A stretch of DNA of 64,000 bases from Bos javanicus (GCF_032452875.1 NC_083869.1:79354501-79418500), one strand, 5' to 3'; counted from the stretch's first letter, positions 31,238 to 42,535 are shown. Numbers and translations are program-made. Notes: generated by a model not told the origin, from the letters alone.

Positions 31238-33280
31238 TATGATTATACAATGGAAGTGACAAATAGATTCAAGGGATTAGATCTGATAGACAGAGTGCCT
31301 GAAGAACTATGGATGGAGGTTTGTGACATTGTACAGGAGGCAGTGATCAAGACCATCCCCAAGAAAAAGAATTGGAAACAGGCAAAATGGTTGTCTGAGG
31401 AGGCCTTACAAATAGCTGAGAAAAGAAGAGAAGCTAAAGGCAAAGGCAAAAAGGAAAGATATACCCATTTGAATGCAGAGTTCCAAAGAACAGCAAGGAG
31501 AGATAAGAAAGCCTTCTTCAGCGATCAATGCAAAGAAATAGAGGAAAATAATAGAATGGGAAAGACTAGAGATCTCTTCAAGAAAATTAGAGATACCAAG
31601 AGAACATTTCATGCAAAGAGGGGCACAATAAAGGACAGAAATGGTATGGACCTACTAGAAGCAGAAGATATTAAGAAGAGGTGGCAAGAATACACAGAAG
31701 CACTATACAAAAAAGATGTTCATGACTCGGATAACCACGATGGTGTCATCATTCACCTAGAGCCAGACATCCTGGAGTGCGAAGTCAAGTGGGCCTTAGG
31801 AAGCATCTCTATGAACAAAGCTAGTGGAGGGGATGGAATTCCAGCTGAGCTATTTCAAATCCTACAAGATGATGCTATTAAAATGCTGCACTCAAATGTC
31901 AGCAAATCTGGAAAACTCAGCAGCAGCCACAGGACTGAAAAAGGTCAGTTTTCATTCCAAACCCAAAGAAAGGCAATGCCAGAGAATGTTCAAACTACCG
32001 CACAACTGCACTCATCTCGCATGCTAGCAAAGTAATGCTCAAAATTCTCCAAGCCAGGCTTCAACAGTATGTGAACCGAGAACTTCCAGATGTTCAAGTT
32101 GGATTGAGAAAAGGCAGAGGAGCCAGAGATCAAATTGCCAACATCCACTGGACCACCAAAAAAGCAAAAGAGTTCCAGAAAAACATCTACTTCTGCTTTA
32201 TTGAATACGCCAAGGGCTTTGACTGTGTGATCACAACAAACTGTAGAAAATTCTGAAAGAAATGGGAATACCAGACCACCTGACCTGCCCCCTGAGAAAC
32301 CTGTATGCAGGTCAAGGCAACAGTTAGAACTGAATATGGAACAACAGACTGGTTCCAAATTGGGAAAGGAGTACATCAAAGCTGTATATAGTCACCCTGC
32401 TTATTTAACTTACATGCAGAGTACATCATGTGAAATGCTGGGCTGGATGAATCACGAGCTTGAATCAAGATTGCCAGGAGAAATATCAATAAGCTCAGAT
32501 ACGCAGATGACACCACCTCATGGCAGAAAGTGAAGAAGAAATAAAGAGCCTCTTGATGAAAGTGAAAGAGGAGAGTGAAAGAGTGGGATTAAAACTCAAC
32601 ATTCAGAAAACTAAGATCATAGCATACAGTCCCATCAGTTCATGGCAAACAGATGGGGAAACAATGGAAACAGTGACCAACTTTATTTTGGGAGGCTCCA
32701 AAATCACTGCAGATGGTGACTGTAGCCATGAAATTAAAAGATGCTTGCTCCTTGAAAGAAAAGTTATGACCCACCTAGACAGCATATTAAAAAGCAGAGA
32801 CATTACTTTGCCAACAAAGTTCCATCTAATCAAAGCTATGGTTTTTCCAGTAGTCATGTATGGATGTGAGAGCTGGAGTATAAAGAAGGCTGAGTGCTGA
32901 AGAATTGATGCTTTTGAACTGTGGTGTTGGAGAAGACTCTTGAGAGTCCCTTGGACTGCAAGGAGATCCAACCAGTCCATGCTAAAGGAAATCAGTCCTG
33001 AATATTCATTGGAAGAACTGATGCTGAAGCTGAAACTCCAGTACTTTGGCCACCTGATGCAAAGAACTGACTAATTGAAAAAGACCTTGATGTTGGGAAA
33101 AATAGAAGGCAAGAGGAGAAGGGGACTACAAAGGATGAGATTGTTAGATGGCATCACCGACTTTATTCACATGAGTTTGAGTAAGCTCCGTGAGTTGTTG
33201 ATGGACAGGAAAGCCTGGCGTGCTGCAGTCCATGGGGTCGCAAAGAGTTGGACATGACTGAGCAACTGAACCGAACTGAA
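31238..33280 (+). mobile_element. BovB LINE, 2-kb 5'-truncated copy
   Basis: Runs from the linker after the endonuclease ('tatgattatacaatggaagtg') to the 3' tail 'gaaccgaactgaa'. The main frame is open for 261 codons, then frameshifts occur at about 32030, 32250, 32470 and 32890. The RT box near 32495-32515 is present but split by a frameshift. One of the longest single BovB copies here. Confidence 0.93.
31250..32035 (+). pseudogene. BovB ORF fragment upstream of RT core (261 codons)
   Basis: Covers the basic linker between the endonuclease and RT (KKNWKQAKWLSEEALQIAEK, RRDKKAFFSDQCKEIEENNR, FKKIRDTKRTFHAK) and the start of the RT (DILECEVKWALGSISMNKASGGDGIPAELFQ). After about residue 220 a frameshift gives unrelated residues to the stop. 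It is remnant retrotransposon coding sequence, not a host gene. Confidence 0.85.
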
Positions 33281-33439
33281 GGGCTAGAGCTATATGGTAG
33301 GAGGGAATTGTTTAAAGGGATAGTCAGGAAAGGGAATGTCTGGGCAACTACAACCTGATCTGTTTATAGTCTGTTGTTTTGTGCAAATATCATGCTTTCC
33401 TAATTTGTGTGGTTTACAAAGTCTTCGTGTATTATAAAT

Positions 33440-33528
33440 ATAGGCCACTCCCTTATTCCTCTTATTTAAACTTGTTCTGGCTATGTTGTTCCCTTACTTT
33501 ACAATATGAATTTTAGGATTAGTTTGTC
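33440..33528 (-). mobile_element. L1 ORF2 relic
   Basis: The reverse complement reads 'gacaaactaatcctaaaattcatattg', matching the L1 ORF2 'caagctcattctaaaattcatatgg' region. It is short and interrupted by the next SINE. Confidence 0.45.
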
Positions 33529-33538
33529 AAATTCAGTG

Positions 33539-33736
33539 CTGGTGGTTGTTTAGTTGCTATATCGTGTCCAACTCTTGCAACCCCATGGACTGTAGCTTGC
33601 CAGGCTCTTCTGTCCATGGGATTCTCCAGGCAAGAATACTGGAGTGGGTTGCCATTTCCTTCTCCAGGGAATCTTTCCAACCCAGGTCTCCTGCATTGCA
33701 GGCAGATTCTTTACTGACTAAGCTACGAGGGAACCC
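33539..33736 (-). mobile_element. Bov-tA SINE
   Basis: Body at the left (ggtggttgtttagttgctat), tRNA head at the right (gattctttactgactaagc). The perfect 10-11-bp duplication caaattcagtg lies at 33528-33538 and 33737-33747. Confidence 0.95.
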
Positions 33737-33747
33737 CAAATTCAGTG

Positions 33748-34069
33748 ACTAAAGCTAATAATTTAAAGGAGGCAAGACTTCCATTCACATTTTTTTCTAT
33801 AGATGAGGAATTCCACAGACATAGATTTTTATTTTCCTAAACTTCTATGCAAGCAAGAAGAAAGTAGAAATGCTCTTTTTCTGCTTTAATTAAAAAAAAA
33901 CCCAACAACTATCTTTTATAACCAAGGATGTATATTTAAACATTATTACCAAGGTGAATAAATTATAAAGAAAGATAAAAGATCAAAATCATATTTTTAG
34001 GAGTTAAAAATTATTTTCACAGGCCATGGTGATAATTTCTGAAATTCAGGTATATTTCAAGATTTTGGG
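33748..34069. other. AT-rich sequence, no identity
   Basis: No gene and no repeat that I can name; possibly the continuation of the surrounding L1 relic. Confidence 0.3.
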
Positions 34070-34225
34070 GGATACGGTTGCTTTACAATGTTGTGTTAGT
34101 TTCTGCTATAAAAGGAAGTGAATCAGCTATATGTACACCTGTATCTCCTCTCTTTGGACACGCCTCCCACCTTCCCATCCCACCCATCTAGGTCATCACA
34201 GAGCACTGAAACAGAGCAGGATCCC
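34070..34225 (-). mobile_element. L1 3'-end fragment
   Basis: The reverse complement ends 'aactaacacaacattgtaaagc', an artiodactyl L1 3' terminus. The preceding 'ctaggtcatcacagagcactg' and 'cacctgtatctcctctct' are also L1 3'UTR sequence. A minus-strand insertion without a visible T-tract. Confidence 0.7.
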
Positions 34226-34229
34226 TATG

Positions 34230-34578
34230 GTCCTTGCCCCCCACCCCATGTCCTCATCCTGCCTTTTGTCTGTGGAAAACCTTTAGCCAAAGAAGAAGTT
34301 TAATCAGAGAAGTGATAAAATGCATAAACAAGGAAAATAGTCATAAAAGGTCAAATAATAATAATGTAATTATTAAGCATAGGCAAGGACCTTTAGCTCC
34401 TTCTCAAAGGCTATTAGATAATATTCTGAGCCATATCCTGCGAGCTGTCTTATATATACTGAAATCACCACCATGTGGAAGAAGTTAATTAACTACATGT
34501 TGATGAGACAGTAGCCACGATATAAGCTGCCACAGTTCAGAGAATTGGCCTCAAGAAAGGGAAACAAACCAGTCATGG
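34230..34578. repeat. Unclassified interspersed-repeat-like sequence
   Basis: Seems to continue at 35961-36122 and 43521-43545 once the BovB and L1-BT between them are removed, since both later insertions have TSDs. The 'gtaattattaagcataggcaagg' block recalls a ruminant LTR-type element, but I cannot confirm this. Confidence 0.3.
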
Positions 34579-34588
34579 AACTGAACAT

Positions 34589-35950
34589 GCAGTTCAGTAC
34601 AGTACAGTCGATTAGTCACGTCCGACTATTTGCGATCCCATGAACCACAGGACGCCAGGCCTCCCTGTCCATCACCAACTGCTGGAGTCTACCCAAACTC
34701 ATGTCCATTGAGTCGGTGATGCCATCTAACCATCTCATCCTCTGTCATCCCTTTCTCCTCCTGCCTTCAATCTTTCCCAGCATCAGTGTCTTTTCAAATG
34801 AGTCAGCTCTTCACATCAGATGGCCCAAATACTGGAGTTTCAGCTTCAACATCAGTCCTTCTAATGAACACCCAAGACTGATTTCCTTTAGGATGGACTG
34901 GGTGGATCTCCTTGCAGTCTAAGGGACTCTGAAGAGTCTTCTCCAACACCACAGCTCAAAAGCATCAATTCTTCTGTGCTCAACTTTCTTTATAGTCCAA
35001 CTCTCACATCCATACATGACTACTGGAAAAACCATAGCCTTGACTAGACAGACCATTGTTGACAAAGTAATGTCACTGCTTTTCAATATGCTGTCTTCTG
35101 CTGCTGCTGCTGCTAAGTCACTTCAGTCGTGTCCGACTCTGTGTAACCCCATAGATGGCAGCCCACCAGGCTCGCCCATCCCTGGGATTCTCCAGGCAAG
35201 AATACTGGAGTGGGTTGCCATTTCCTTCTCCAATGCATGAAAGTGAAAAGTGAAAGTGAAGTCACTCAGTCACGTCTGACTCCTAGCAACCCCATGGACT
35301 GCAGCCTACCAGGCTCCTCCACCCATGGGATTCTCCAGGCAAGAGTACTGGAGTGGGATGCCATTGCCTTCTCCCAATATGCTGTCTAGGTTGGTCACAA
35401 CTTTTCTTCCAAGGAGTAAGCATCTTTTAATTTCATGGCTGAAATCACCATCTGCAGTAATTTTGGAGCCCAGAAAAATAAAGTCAGCCACTGTTTCCAC
35501 TGTTTCCCCGTCTATTTGCCATGAAGTGATGGGACCGGATGCCACGATCTTAGTTTTCTGAATGTTGAGCTTTAAGCCAACTTTTTCACTCTCCTCTTTC
35601 ACTTTCATCAAGAGGCTCTTTATTTCTTCTTCACTTTCTGCCCTGAGGTGGTGTCATCTGCATATCTGAGGTTATTGATATTTCTCTCAAGCTTGTGCTT
35701 CCTCCAGCCCAGTGTTTTCATGACATACTCTGCATATAAGTTAAATAAGCAGGGTGACAATATACAGCCTTGATGTACTCCTTTTCCTATTTGGAACCAG
35801 TCTGTTGTTCCATGTCCAGTTCTATTTGTTGCTTCCTGACCTACATACAGGTTTCTCAAGAGGCAGGTCAGGTGGCCTGGTATTCCCATCTCTTTCAGAA
35901 TTTTCCACAGCTTATTGTGATCCACACAGTCAAAGGCTTTGGCTAACCCT
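34589..35950 (-). mobile_element. BovB LINE 3' part
   Basis: The tail is at the left (cagttcagtacagtacag). The copy extends to the 'tcaaaggctttggc' segment of the RT fingers and is followed by about 7 extra bases (taaccct). The perfect 10-bp duplication aactgaacat lies at 34579-34588 and 35951-35960. Readable frames are 35306-35611 (C-terminal part) and 35620-36018 (FDCVDHNKL, VHQGCILSPCLFNLYAE, NNLRYADDT with the YADD box). Confidence 0.94.
35097..35374 (-). mobile_element. Bov-A2 SINE in BovB
   Basis: Begins (CTG)n 'ctgctgctgctgctaagtca', has two monomers and a 'catgaaagtgaaaagtg' linker. The perfect 13-bp duplication caatatgctgtct lies at 35084-35096 and 35375-35387. Confidence 0.97.
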
Positions 35951-36138
35951 AACTGAACATTAACTGTACCTAAAATAACCAAGATGACACTGGTCAGATC
36001 ACTGATGATCAGTTTCAAGAGGACTGTCAGAGCTGACTATGCTGTTTCTAGATGTAGCCCCCTCTCTCTGTAGCCCCCTCCCTGAGTGTGTGTGTCCCAG
36101 GACGTGTTCATCACCCCTGCTCAAAAAGCAGTCACTCC

Positions 36139-36426
36139 TTTGATCATTATGTAGTGTCCTTCTTTGTCTCTTTTCATGGCCTTTATTTTAAAGTCTATTT
36201 TCTCTGATATGAGTATTGCTACTCCTGCTTTCTTTTGGTCTCCATTTGTGTGAAATATCTTTTTCCAGCCCTTCACTTTCAGTCTGTATGTGTCCCTAGG
36301 TTTGAGGTGGGTCTCTTGTAGACAGCATTTATAGGGGTCTTGTTTTTGTATCCATTCAGCCAGTCTTTTGGTTGGGGCATTCAACCCATTTACATTTAAG
36401 GTAATTATTGATAAGTATGATCCCAT
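36139..36426 (-). pseudogene. L1-BT ORF2 N-terminal endonuclease fragment (inverted)
   Basis: Starts MGSYLSIITLNVNGLNAPTK, with the conserved Asn of the APE-type endonuclease. CCLQETHLKPRD carries the catalytic Glu; KGWKKIFHTNGDQKKAGVAILIS follows. It ends at IMIKG, exactly where the target-site copy begins, so the last residues in this frame are host sequence. The downstream catalytic residues of the domain are missing. Confidence 0.9.
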
Positions 36427-36499
36427 TGCCTTTACTTTGTCTTTTTTGGGGGTTCAGGTTTATAAACCTTTTCTGTGTTTCCTGTCTAGAGATTCTCCT

Positions 36500-37115
36500 T
36501 TAGCATTTGTTGAAGATCTGGTTTGGTGGTGCTGAATTCTCTGAGCTTTTACTTGTCTGTGAAGCTTTTGATTTCTCCTTCATATTTGAATGAAATCTTT
36601 GCTGGGTACAGTAATCTGGGTTGTAGGTTTTTCTCTTTCATCACTTTAAGTATGTCCTGCCATTCCCTTCTGGCTTGAAGAGTTTCTATTGAAAGATCAG
36701 CTGTTATCCTTATGGGGATCCCCTTGTGAGTTATTTGTTGTTTTTCCCTTGCTTCTTTTAATATTTGTTCTTTGTGTTTGATCTTCATTAATTTGATTAA
36801 TATGTGTCTTGGGACGTTTTGCCTTGGGTTTATCCTGTTTGGGACTCTCTGGGTTTCTTGGACTTGGGTGGCTATTTCCTTCCCCATTTTAGGGAAGTTT
36901 TCAATGATTATCTCCTCAAGTATTTTCTCATGGCCTTTCTTTTTGTCTTCTTCTTCTTTGACTCTTATGATTCGAATGTTGGGGTGTTTAATATTGTCCC
37001 AGAGGTCTCTGAGGTTGTCATTTCTTTTAATTCTTTTTTATTTTTTTCCTCTCTGCTTCATTTATTTCCACCATTATATCTTCCACCTCACTTATCCTAT
37101 CTTCTGCCTCAGTTA
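36500..37115 (-). pseudogene. L1-BT ORF1 C-terminal fragment (inverted)
   Basis: The minus-strand frame 36549-36887 reads VPNRINPRQNVPRHILIKLMK, LKEAREKQQITHKGIPIRITADLS and ARREWQDILKVMKEKNLQPRLLYPAKISF. This is the RRM/CTD part of the ORF1 RNA chaperone. An upstream frame toward 37115 carries the coiled-coil end. The beginning of ORF1 is absent. Confidence 0.88.
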
Positions 37116-37116
37116 T

Positions 37117-38636
37117 AGACAACAGACAACAGAAATACAAAGGATCATAAGAGATTACTATCAGCAACAATATGCCAATAAAATGGACACCTTGGAATAA
37201 ATGGACAAATTCTTAGGAAAGTATAACTTTCCAAAACTGAACCAGGAAGAAATAGAAAATCTTCACAGACCCATCACAAGCACAGAAATCAAAATTGTAA
37301 TCAGAAATCTTCCAACAAACAAAAGCCCAGGACCAGATGGCTTCACAGTTGAATTCTACCAAAACTTTAGAGAAGAGCTAACATGTATCCTACTCAAACT
37401 CTTCCAGAAAATTGCAGAGGAAGGTAAACTTCCAAACTCATTCTATGAGGCCACCATCACCCTAATACCAAAACCTGACAAAGATGCCACAAAAAAAAAG
37501 AAAACTACAGGCCAATATCACTGATGAACCTAGATACAAAAAGTCTTTAACATAATTCTAGCAAACAGAATCCAACAACATTTTTAAAACATCATACATC
37601 ATGACCAAATGGGTTTTATCCCAGGGATGCAAGGATTCTTCAAAATTTGCAAATCAATCAATGTGATACACCACATTAACAAATTGAAAGTAAAAATCGT
37701 ATGATTATATCAACAGATGCAGAGAAAGCCTTTGACAAAATTCAACATTCATTTATGATAAAAAAAAAAACTTCCAGAAAGCAGGCATAGAAGGAACATG
37801 CCTCAACATAATAAAAGCCATATATGATAAACCCACAGCAAACACTATTCTCAATGGTGAAAAACTGAAAGCAGTTCCCCAAAAGTCAGAAACAAGCCAA
37901 GGATGCCCACTCTCACCACTACTATTCAACATAGTTTTGGAAGTTTTAGCCACAGCAATCAGAGAAAAAAAAAATAAAAGGAATCCAGATTGGAAAAGAA
38001 GTAAAACTCTCACTGTTTGCAGATGACATGATCCTCTACATAGAAAACCCTAAAGACTCCACCAGAAAATTACTAGAGCTAATCAATGAATATAGTAAAG
38101 TTGCAGGGTATAAAATTAACACACAGAAATCCCTTGCATTCCTATACACTAACAATGAGAAAACAGAAAGAGAAATTAAGGAAACAATTACATTCACCAT
38201 TGCAATGAAAAGAATAAAATAAAGAAACAAAAGACCTATATATAAAAACTATAAAACACTGATGAAAGAAATCAAAGATGACACAAATAGATGGAGAAAT
38301 ATATCATGTTCATGGATCAGAAGAATCAATATAGTGAAAATGAGTTTATTACCCAAAGCAATCTACAGATTCAATGCAATCCCTATCAAAGTACCAACGG
38401 TATTTTTCAGAGAACTAGAACAAATAATTTCACAATTTGTATGGAAATACAAAAATCCTTGAATAGCAAAAGTAATCTTGAGAAAGAAGAATGGAACTGG
38501 AGGAATCAACCTGCCTGACTTCAGGTTCTACTACAAAGCCACAGTTATCAAGACAGTATGGCACAAAGACAGAAATATAGATCAATGGAACAAAATAGAA
38601 AGCCCAGAGATAAATCCACACACCTATGGACACCTT
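37117..38636 (+). pseudogene. L1-BT ORF2 reverse-transcriptase part
   Basis: RT core on the plus strand. 37201-37524 is open for 107 codons (NKSPGPDGFTVEFYQNF, CILLKLFQKIAEEGKLPNSFYEATITLIPKP). The catalytic FADD codons are intact at 38015-38026 (tttgcagatgac), but frameshifts occur before and after it (about 37510, 37760 and 38220). It is inactive, and interrupted by the BovB at 38637. Confidence 0.9.
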
Positions 38637-38859
38637 TTTCCATGATCCAGAAGATGCTGGCAATTTGATCTCTGGTTCCTCTGCCTTTTCTAAAACCAGC
38701 TTGAACATCTGGAAGTTCACGGTTCACATATTCCTGAAGCCTAGCTTGGAGAATTTTGAGCATTACTTTACTAGCATGTGAGATGAGTGCAATTGTGAGG
38801 TAGTTTGACCATTCTTTGGCATTGCTTTTCTTTGGGATTGGAATGAAAATTGACCTTTT

Positions 38860-39618
38860 TCAGTCCTGTGGCCACTGCTGAGTTTTCCAAATTTGCTGGC
38901 ATACTGAGTGCAGCACTTTCACAGCATCATCTTTCAGGATTTGGAATAGCTCAACTGGAATTCCATCACCTCCACTAGCTTTGTTCGTAGTGATGCTTTC
39001 TAAGACCCACCTGACTTCACATTCCAGGATGTCTGGCTCTAGGTCAGTGATCACACCATCGTGATTATCTGGGTCATGAAGATCTTTTTTGTACAGTTCT
39101 TCTGTGTATTCTTGCCATCCCTTCTTAATATCTTCTGCTTCTGTTAGGTCCATACCATTTCTGTCCTTTATCGAGCCCATCCTTGCATGAAATGTTCCTC
39201 TGGTATCTCTGATTTTCTTGAAGAGATCCCTAGTCTTTCCCATTCTGTTGTTTTCCTCTATTTCTTTGCACTGATCACTGAAGAAGGCTTTCTTATCTCT
39301 TCTTGCTATTCTTTGGAACTCTGCATTCAGATGTTTATATCTTTCCTTTTCTCCTTTGCTTTTCACTTCTCTTCTTTTCACAGCTATTTGTAAGGCCTCC
39401 CCAGACAGCCATTTTGCTTTTTTGCATTTCTTTTCCATGGGAATGGTCTTGATCCCTGTCTCGTGTACAGTGTCATGAATCTCATTCCATAGTTCATCAG
39501 GCACTTTATCTATCAGATCTAGGCCCTTAAATCTATTTCTCACTTCCACTGTATAATCATAAGGGATTTGATTTAGGTCATACCTGAATGGTCTAGTGGT
39601 TTTCCCTACTTTCTTCAA
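38860..39618 (-). pseudogene. BovB ORF fragment, linker and RT start (252 codons, inverted arm)
   Basis: Uninterrupted frame: VGKTTRPFRYDLNQIPYDYTVEVRNRFKG-type start of the linker, KKAKWLSGEALQIAVKRREV, FFSDQCKEIEENNRMGKTRDLFKK, then DILECEVRWVLESITTNKASGGDGIPVELFQ at the RT entrance. It ends at a stop shortly after VCQQIWKTQQWPQD. Its openness suggests a relatively recent insertion. Confidence 0.88.
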
Positions 39619-40180
39619 TTTCAGTCTGAATTTGGCAATAAGGAGTTCATGGTCTGAGCCACAGTCAGCTCCTGGTCTTGTTTTTGCTGACTGTATAGAG
39701 CTTCTCCATCTTTGGCTGCAAAGAATATAATCAATCTGATTTCAGTGTTGACCATCTGGTGATGTCCATGTGTAGAGTCTTCTCTTGTGTTGTTGGAAGA
39801 GGGTGTTTGCTATAACCAGTGCATTTTCTTGGTAAAACTCTATTAGTCTTTGCCCTGCTTCATTTTGTATTCCAAGGCCAAATTTGCCTGTTACTCCAGG
39901 TGTTTCTTGACTTCCTACTTTTGTATTCCAGTCCTCTACAATGAAAAGGACATCTTTTTTGGGTGTTAGTTCTAAAAGGTCTTGTAGGTCTTCATAGAAC
40001 CGTTCAACTTCAGCTTCTTCAGCATTACGGTTGGGTCATAGACTTGGATTACTGTGATATTGAATGGTTTGCCTTGGAAATGAACTGGATCATGGAAAAA
40101 GCAAGAGAGTTCCAGAAAAACATCTATTTCTGCTTTACTGACTATGCCAATGCCTTTGACTGTGTGGATCACAATAAACT

Positions 40181-41206
40181 GTGGAAAATCTGAAAGAGAT
40201 GGGAATACCAGAACACCTGATCTGCCTCTTGAGAAATTTGTATGCAGGTCAGGAAGCAACAGTTAGAACTGGACATGGAACAACAGACTGGTTCCAAATA
40301 GGAAAAGGAGTTCGTCAAGGCTGTATATTGTCACCCTGTTTATTTAACTTATATGCAGAGTACATCATGAGAAATGCTGGACTGGGAGAAACACAAGCTG
40401 GAATCAAGATTGCCAGGAGAAATACCAATAACCTCAGATATGCAGATGACACTGCCTTTATGGCAGAAAGTGAAGAGGAACTAAAAAGCCTCTTGATAAA
40501 AGTGAAAGTGGAGAGTGAAAAAGTTGGCTTAAAGCTTAACATTCAGAAAACGAAGATCATGGCATCCGGTCCCATCACTTCATGGGAAATGGATGGGGAA
40601 ACAGTGGAAACGGTAACAGACTTTATTTTTCTGGGCTCCAAAATCACTACAGATGGTGACTGCAGCCATGAAATTAAAAGATGCTTACTCCTTGGAAGGA
40701 AAGTTATGACGAACCTAGATAGCATATTCAAAAGCAGAGACATTACTTTGCCAACAAAGCTTCATCTAGTCAAGGCTATGGTTTTTCCTGTGGTCATGTA
40801 TGGATGTAAGAGTTGGACTGTGAAGAAGGCTGAGCACCGAAGAATTGATGCTTTTGAACTGTGGTGTTGGAGAAGACTCTTGAGAGTCCCTTGGACTGCA
40901 AGGAGATCCAACCAGTCCATTCTGAAGATCAGCCCTAGGATTTCTGTGGAAGGAATGATGCTAAAGCTGAAACTCCAGTACTTTGGCCACTTCATGCAAA
41001 GAGTTGACTCATTGGAAAAAACTGTTTTGCTGGGAGGGATTGTGGGCAGCAGGAGAAGGGGACGACAGAGGATGAGACAGCTGGATGGCATCACTGACTC
41101 GATGGACGTGGGTCTGAGTGAACTCCGGGAGTTGGTGATGGACAGGGAGGCCTGGTATGCTGCGATTCATGGGGTCGCAAAGAGTTGGACACAACTGAGT
41201 GACTGA
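40181..41206 (+). pseudogene. BovB RT ORF fragment, 341 codons (longest in window)
   Basis: Continuous from the RT fingers (LLRNLYAGQEATVRTGHGTT, KGVRQGCILSPCLFNLYAEY) through the palm box NNLRYADDTAFMAES (YADD present) to the natural BovB C-terminus HGVAKSWTQLSD and stop. A one-base deletion near 40190 separates it from the preceding KAREFQKNIYFCF segment. The upstream half of the protein is in the inverted arm, so no complete enzyme is encoded here. Confidence 0.92.
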
Positions 41207-41225
41207 TCTGATCTAATCTGATCTG

Positions 41226-41565
41226 ATGGACACCTTATGTTTGACAAAGGAGGCAAGAATATACAAAGAAAAGACAATCTCTTTAATAAGTCGTGCTGGG
41301 AAACCTGGTCAACCACTTGTAAAAGAATGAAACTAGAACACTTTCTAACACCATACACAAAAGTAAACTTAAAATGGATTAAAGATCTAAATGTAAGACC
41401 AGAAACTATAAAACTCCTAGAGGAAAACATAGGCAAAACACTCTCTGACATAAATCACAGCAGAATCCTCTATGACCCACCTCCCAGAGTAATGGAAATA
41501 AAAGCAAAAATAAACAAATGGGACCTATTTAAACTTAAAAGCTTTTGCACAACAAAGGAAACTAT
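41226..41565 (+). pseudogene. L1-BT ORF2 continuation after BovB
   Basis: The frame 41237-41617 starts at MFDKGGKNIQ and carries LTPYTKVNLKWIKDLNVRPETIKLLEENIG, the conserved C-terminal L1 ORF2 block, then TLSDI and FKLKSFCTTKET. It breaks at the Bov-A2 insertion. Confidence 0.9.
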
Positions 41566-41838
41566 GCTGCTGCTGCTAAGTCGCTTCAGTCGTGTCCGAC
41601 TCTGTGTGACCCCATAGATGGCAGCCCACCAGGCTCCCCAGTCCCTGGGATTCTCCAGGCAAGAACACTGGAGTAGGTTGCCATTTCCTTCTCCAATGCA
41701 TGAAAGTGAAAAGTGAAAGCGAAGTCGCTCAGTCTTGTCCGACTCTTAGCAACCCCATGGACTGCAGCCCACCAGGCTCCTCTGTCCATGGAATTTTCCA
41801 GGCAAGAATACTGGAGCGGGGTGCCATTGCCTTCTCTG
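41566..41838 (-). mobile_element. Bov-A2 SINE in L1-BT
   Basis: (CTG)n start, two monomers, linker 'gcatgaaagtgaaaagtg'. Target duplication aaaggaaactat / aaaggaaaccat (11 of 12) at 41554-41565 and 41839-41850. Confidence 0.96.
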
Positions 41839-41938
41839 AAAGGAAACCATAAGCAAGGTGTAAAGACAGCCTTCAGAATGGGAGAAAATAATAGCAAATG
41901 AAGCAACTGACAAAGAATTCATCTCAAAAATAAACAAG

Positions 41939-42446
41939 CTGTGGCACATATACACAATGGAGTATTACTCAGGCATTAAAAAGAATACATTTGAATCAGT
42001 TCTAATGAGGTGGATGAAACTGGAGCCTATTATACAGAATGAAGTAAGCCAGAAAGAAAAACACCAATACAGTATACTAACGCATATATATGGAATTTAG
42101 AAAGATGGTAACAATAACCCTGTATACGAGACAGCAAAAGAGACACTGATGGACTCTTTTGGACTCTGTGGGAGAGGGAGAGGGTGGGATGATTTGGGAG
42201 AATGGCATTGAAATATGTATAATATCATATATGAAATGAGTTGCCAGTCCAGGTTGGATGCACAATACTGGATGCTTGGGGCTGGTGCACTGGGACGACC
42301 CAGAGGGATGGTATGGGGAGGGAGGAGGGAAGAGGGTTCAGGATGGGGAACACATGTATACCTGTGGCAGATTCATTTTTATATATGGCAAAACCAATAC
42401 AATATTGTAAAGGTAAAATAAAATTTTAAAAAAATAAATTAACAAG
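41939..42446 (+). mobile_element. Second, short L1-BT 3' insertion inside the larger L1-BT
   Basis: Starts 'gctgtggcacatatacacaatgg' and runs to 'caatacaatattgtaaagg' plus an A-rich end. The same segment occurs again in the host element at 42936-43430. The host ORF2 sequence jumps from 'atctcaaaaataaacaag' to 'tgattcctgcagctcaattcc'. The imperfect flanks aaataaacaag and aaattaacaag support insertion. Confidence 0.88.
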
Positions 42447-42535
42447 TGATTCCTGCAGCTCAATTCCAAAAAAAATAAGCAACCAAAAAATGAGCCAAAG
42501 AACTAAACAGACATTTCTCCAAAGAAGATATACAG

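Larger units (their letters stand above)
38637..41225. mobile_element. BovB LINE with inverted 5' segment (twin-primed) inside L1-BT
   Basis: Left arm 38637-40088 is minus: from late endonuclease to just before the RT fingers. Right arm about 40085-41225 is plus: from 'ctggatcatggaaaaagc' to a (GATCT)n tail. The perfect 11-bp target duplication atggacacctt lies at 38626-38636 and 41226-41236. About 13 bases (ctggatcatggaaa) are present in both arms, and the arms otherwise meet without loss in BovB coordinates. One single insertion event explains both arms. Confidence 0.93.

Noticed and set aside
31250..32035. A 261-codon frame as a possible host gene
   Set aside because: Its sequence is BovB linker/RT, continuous with BovB on both sides; it is retrotransposon debris.
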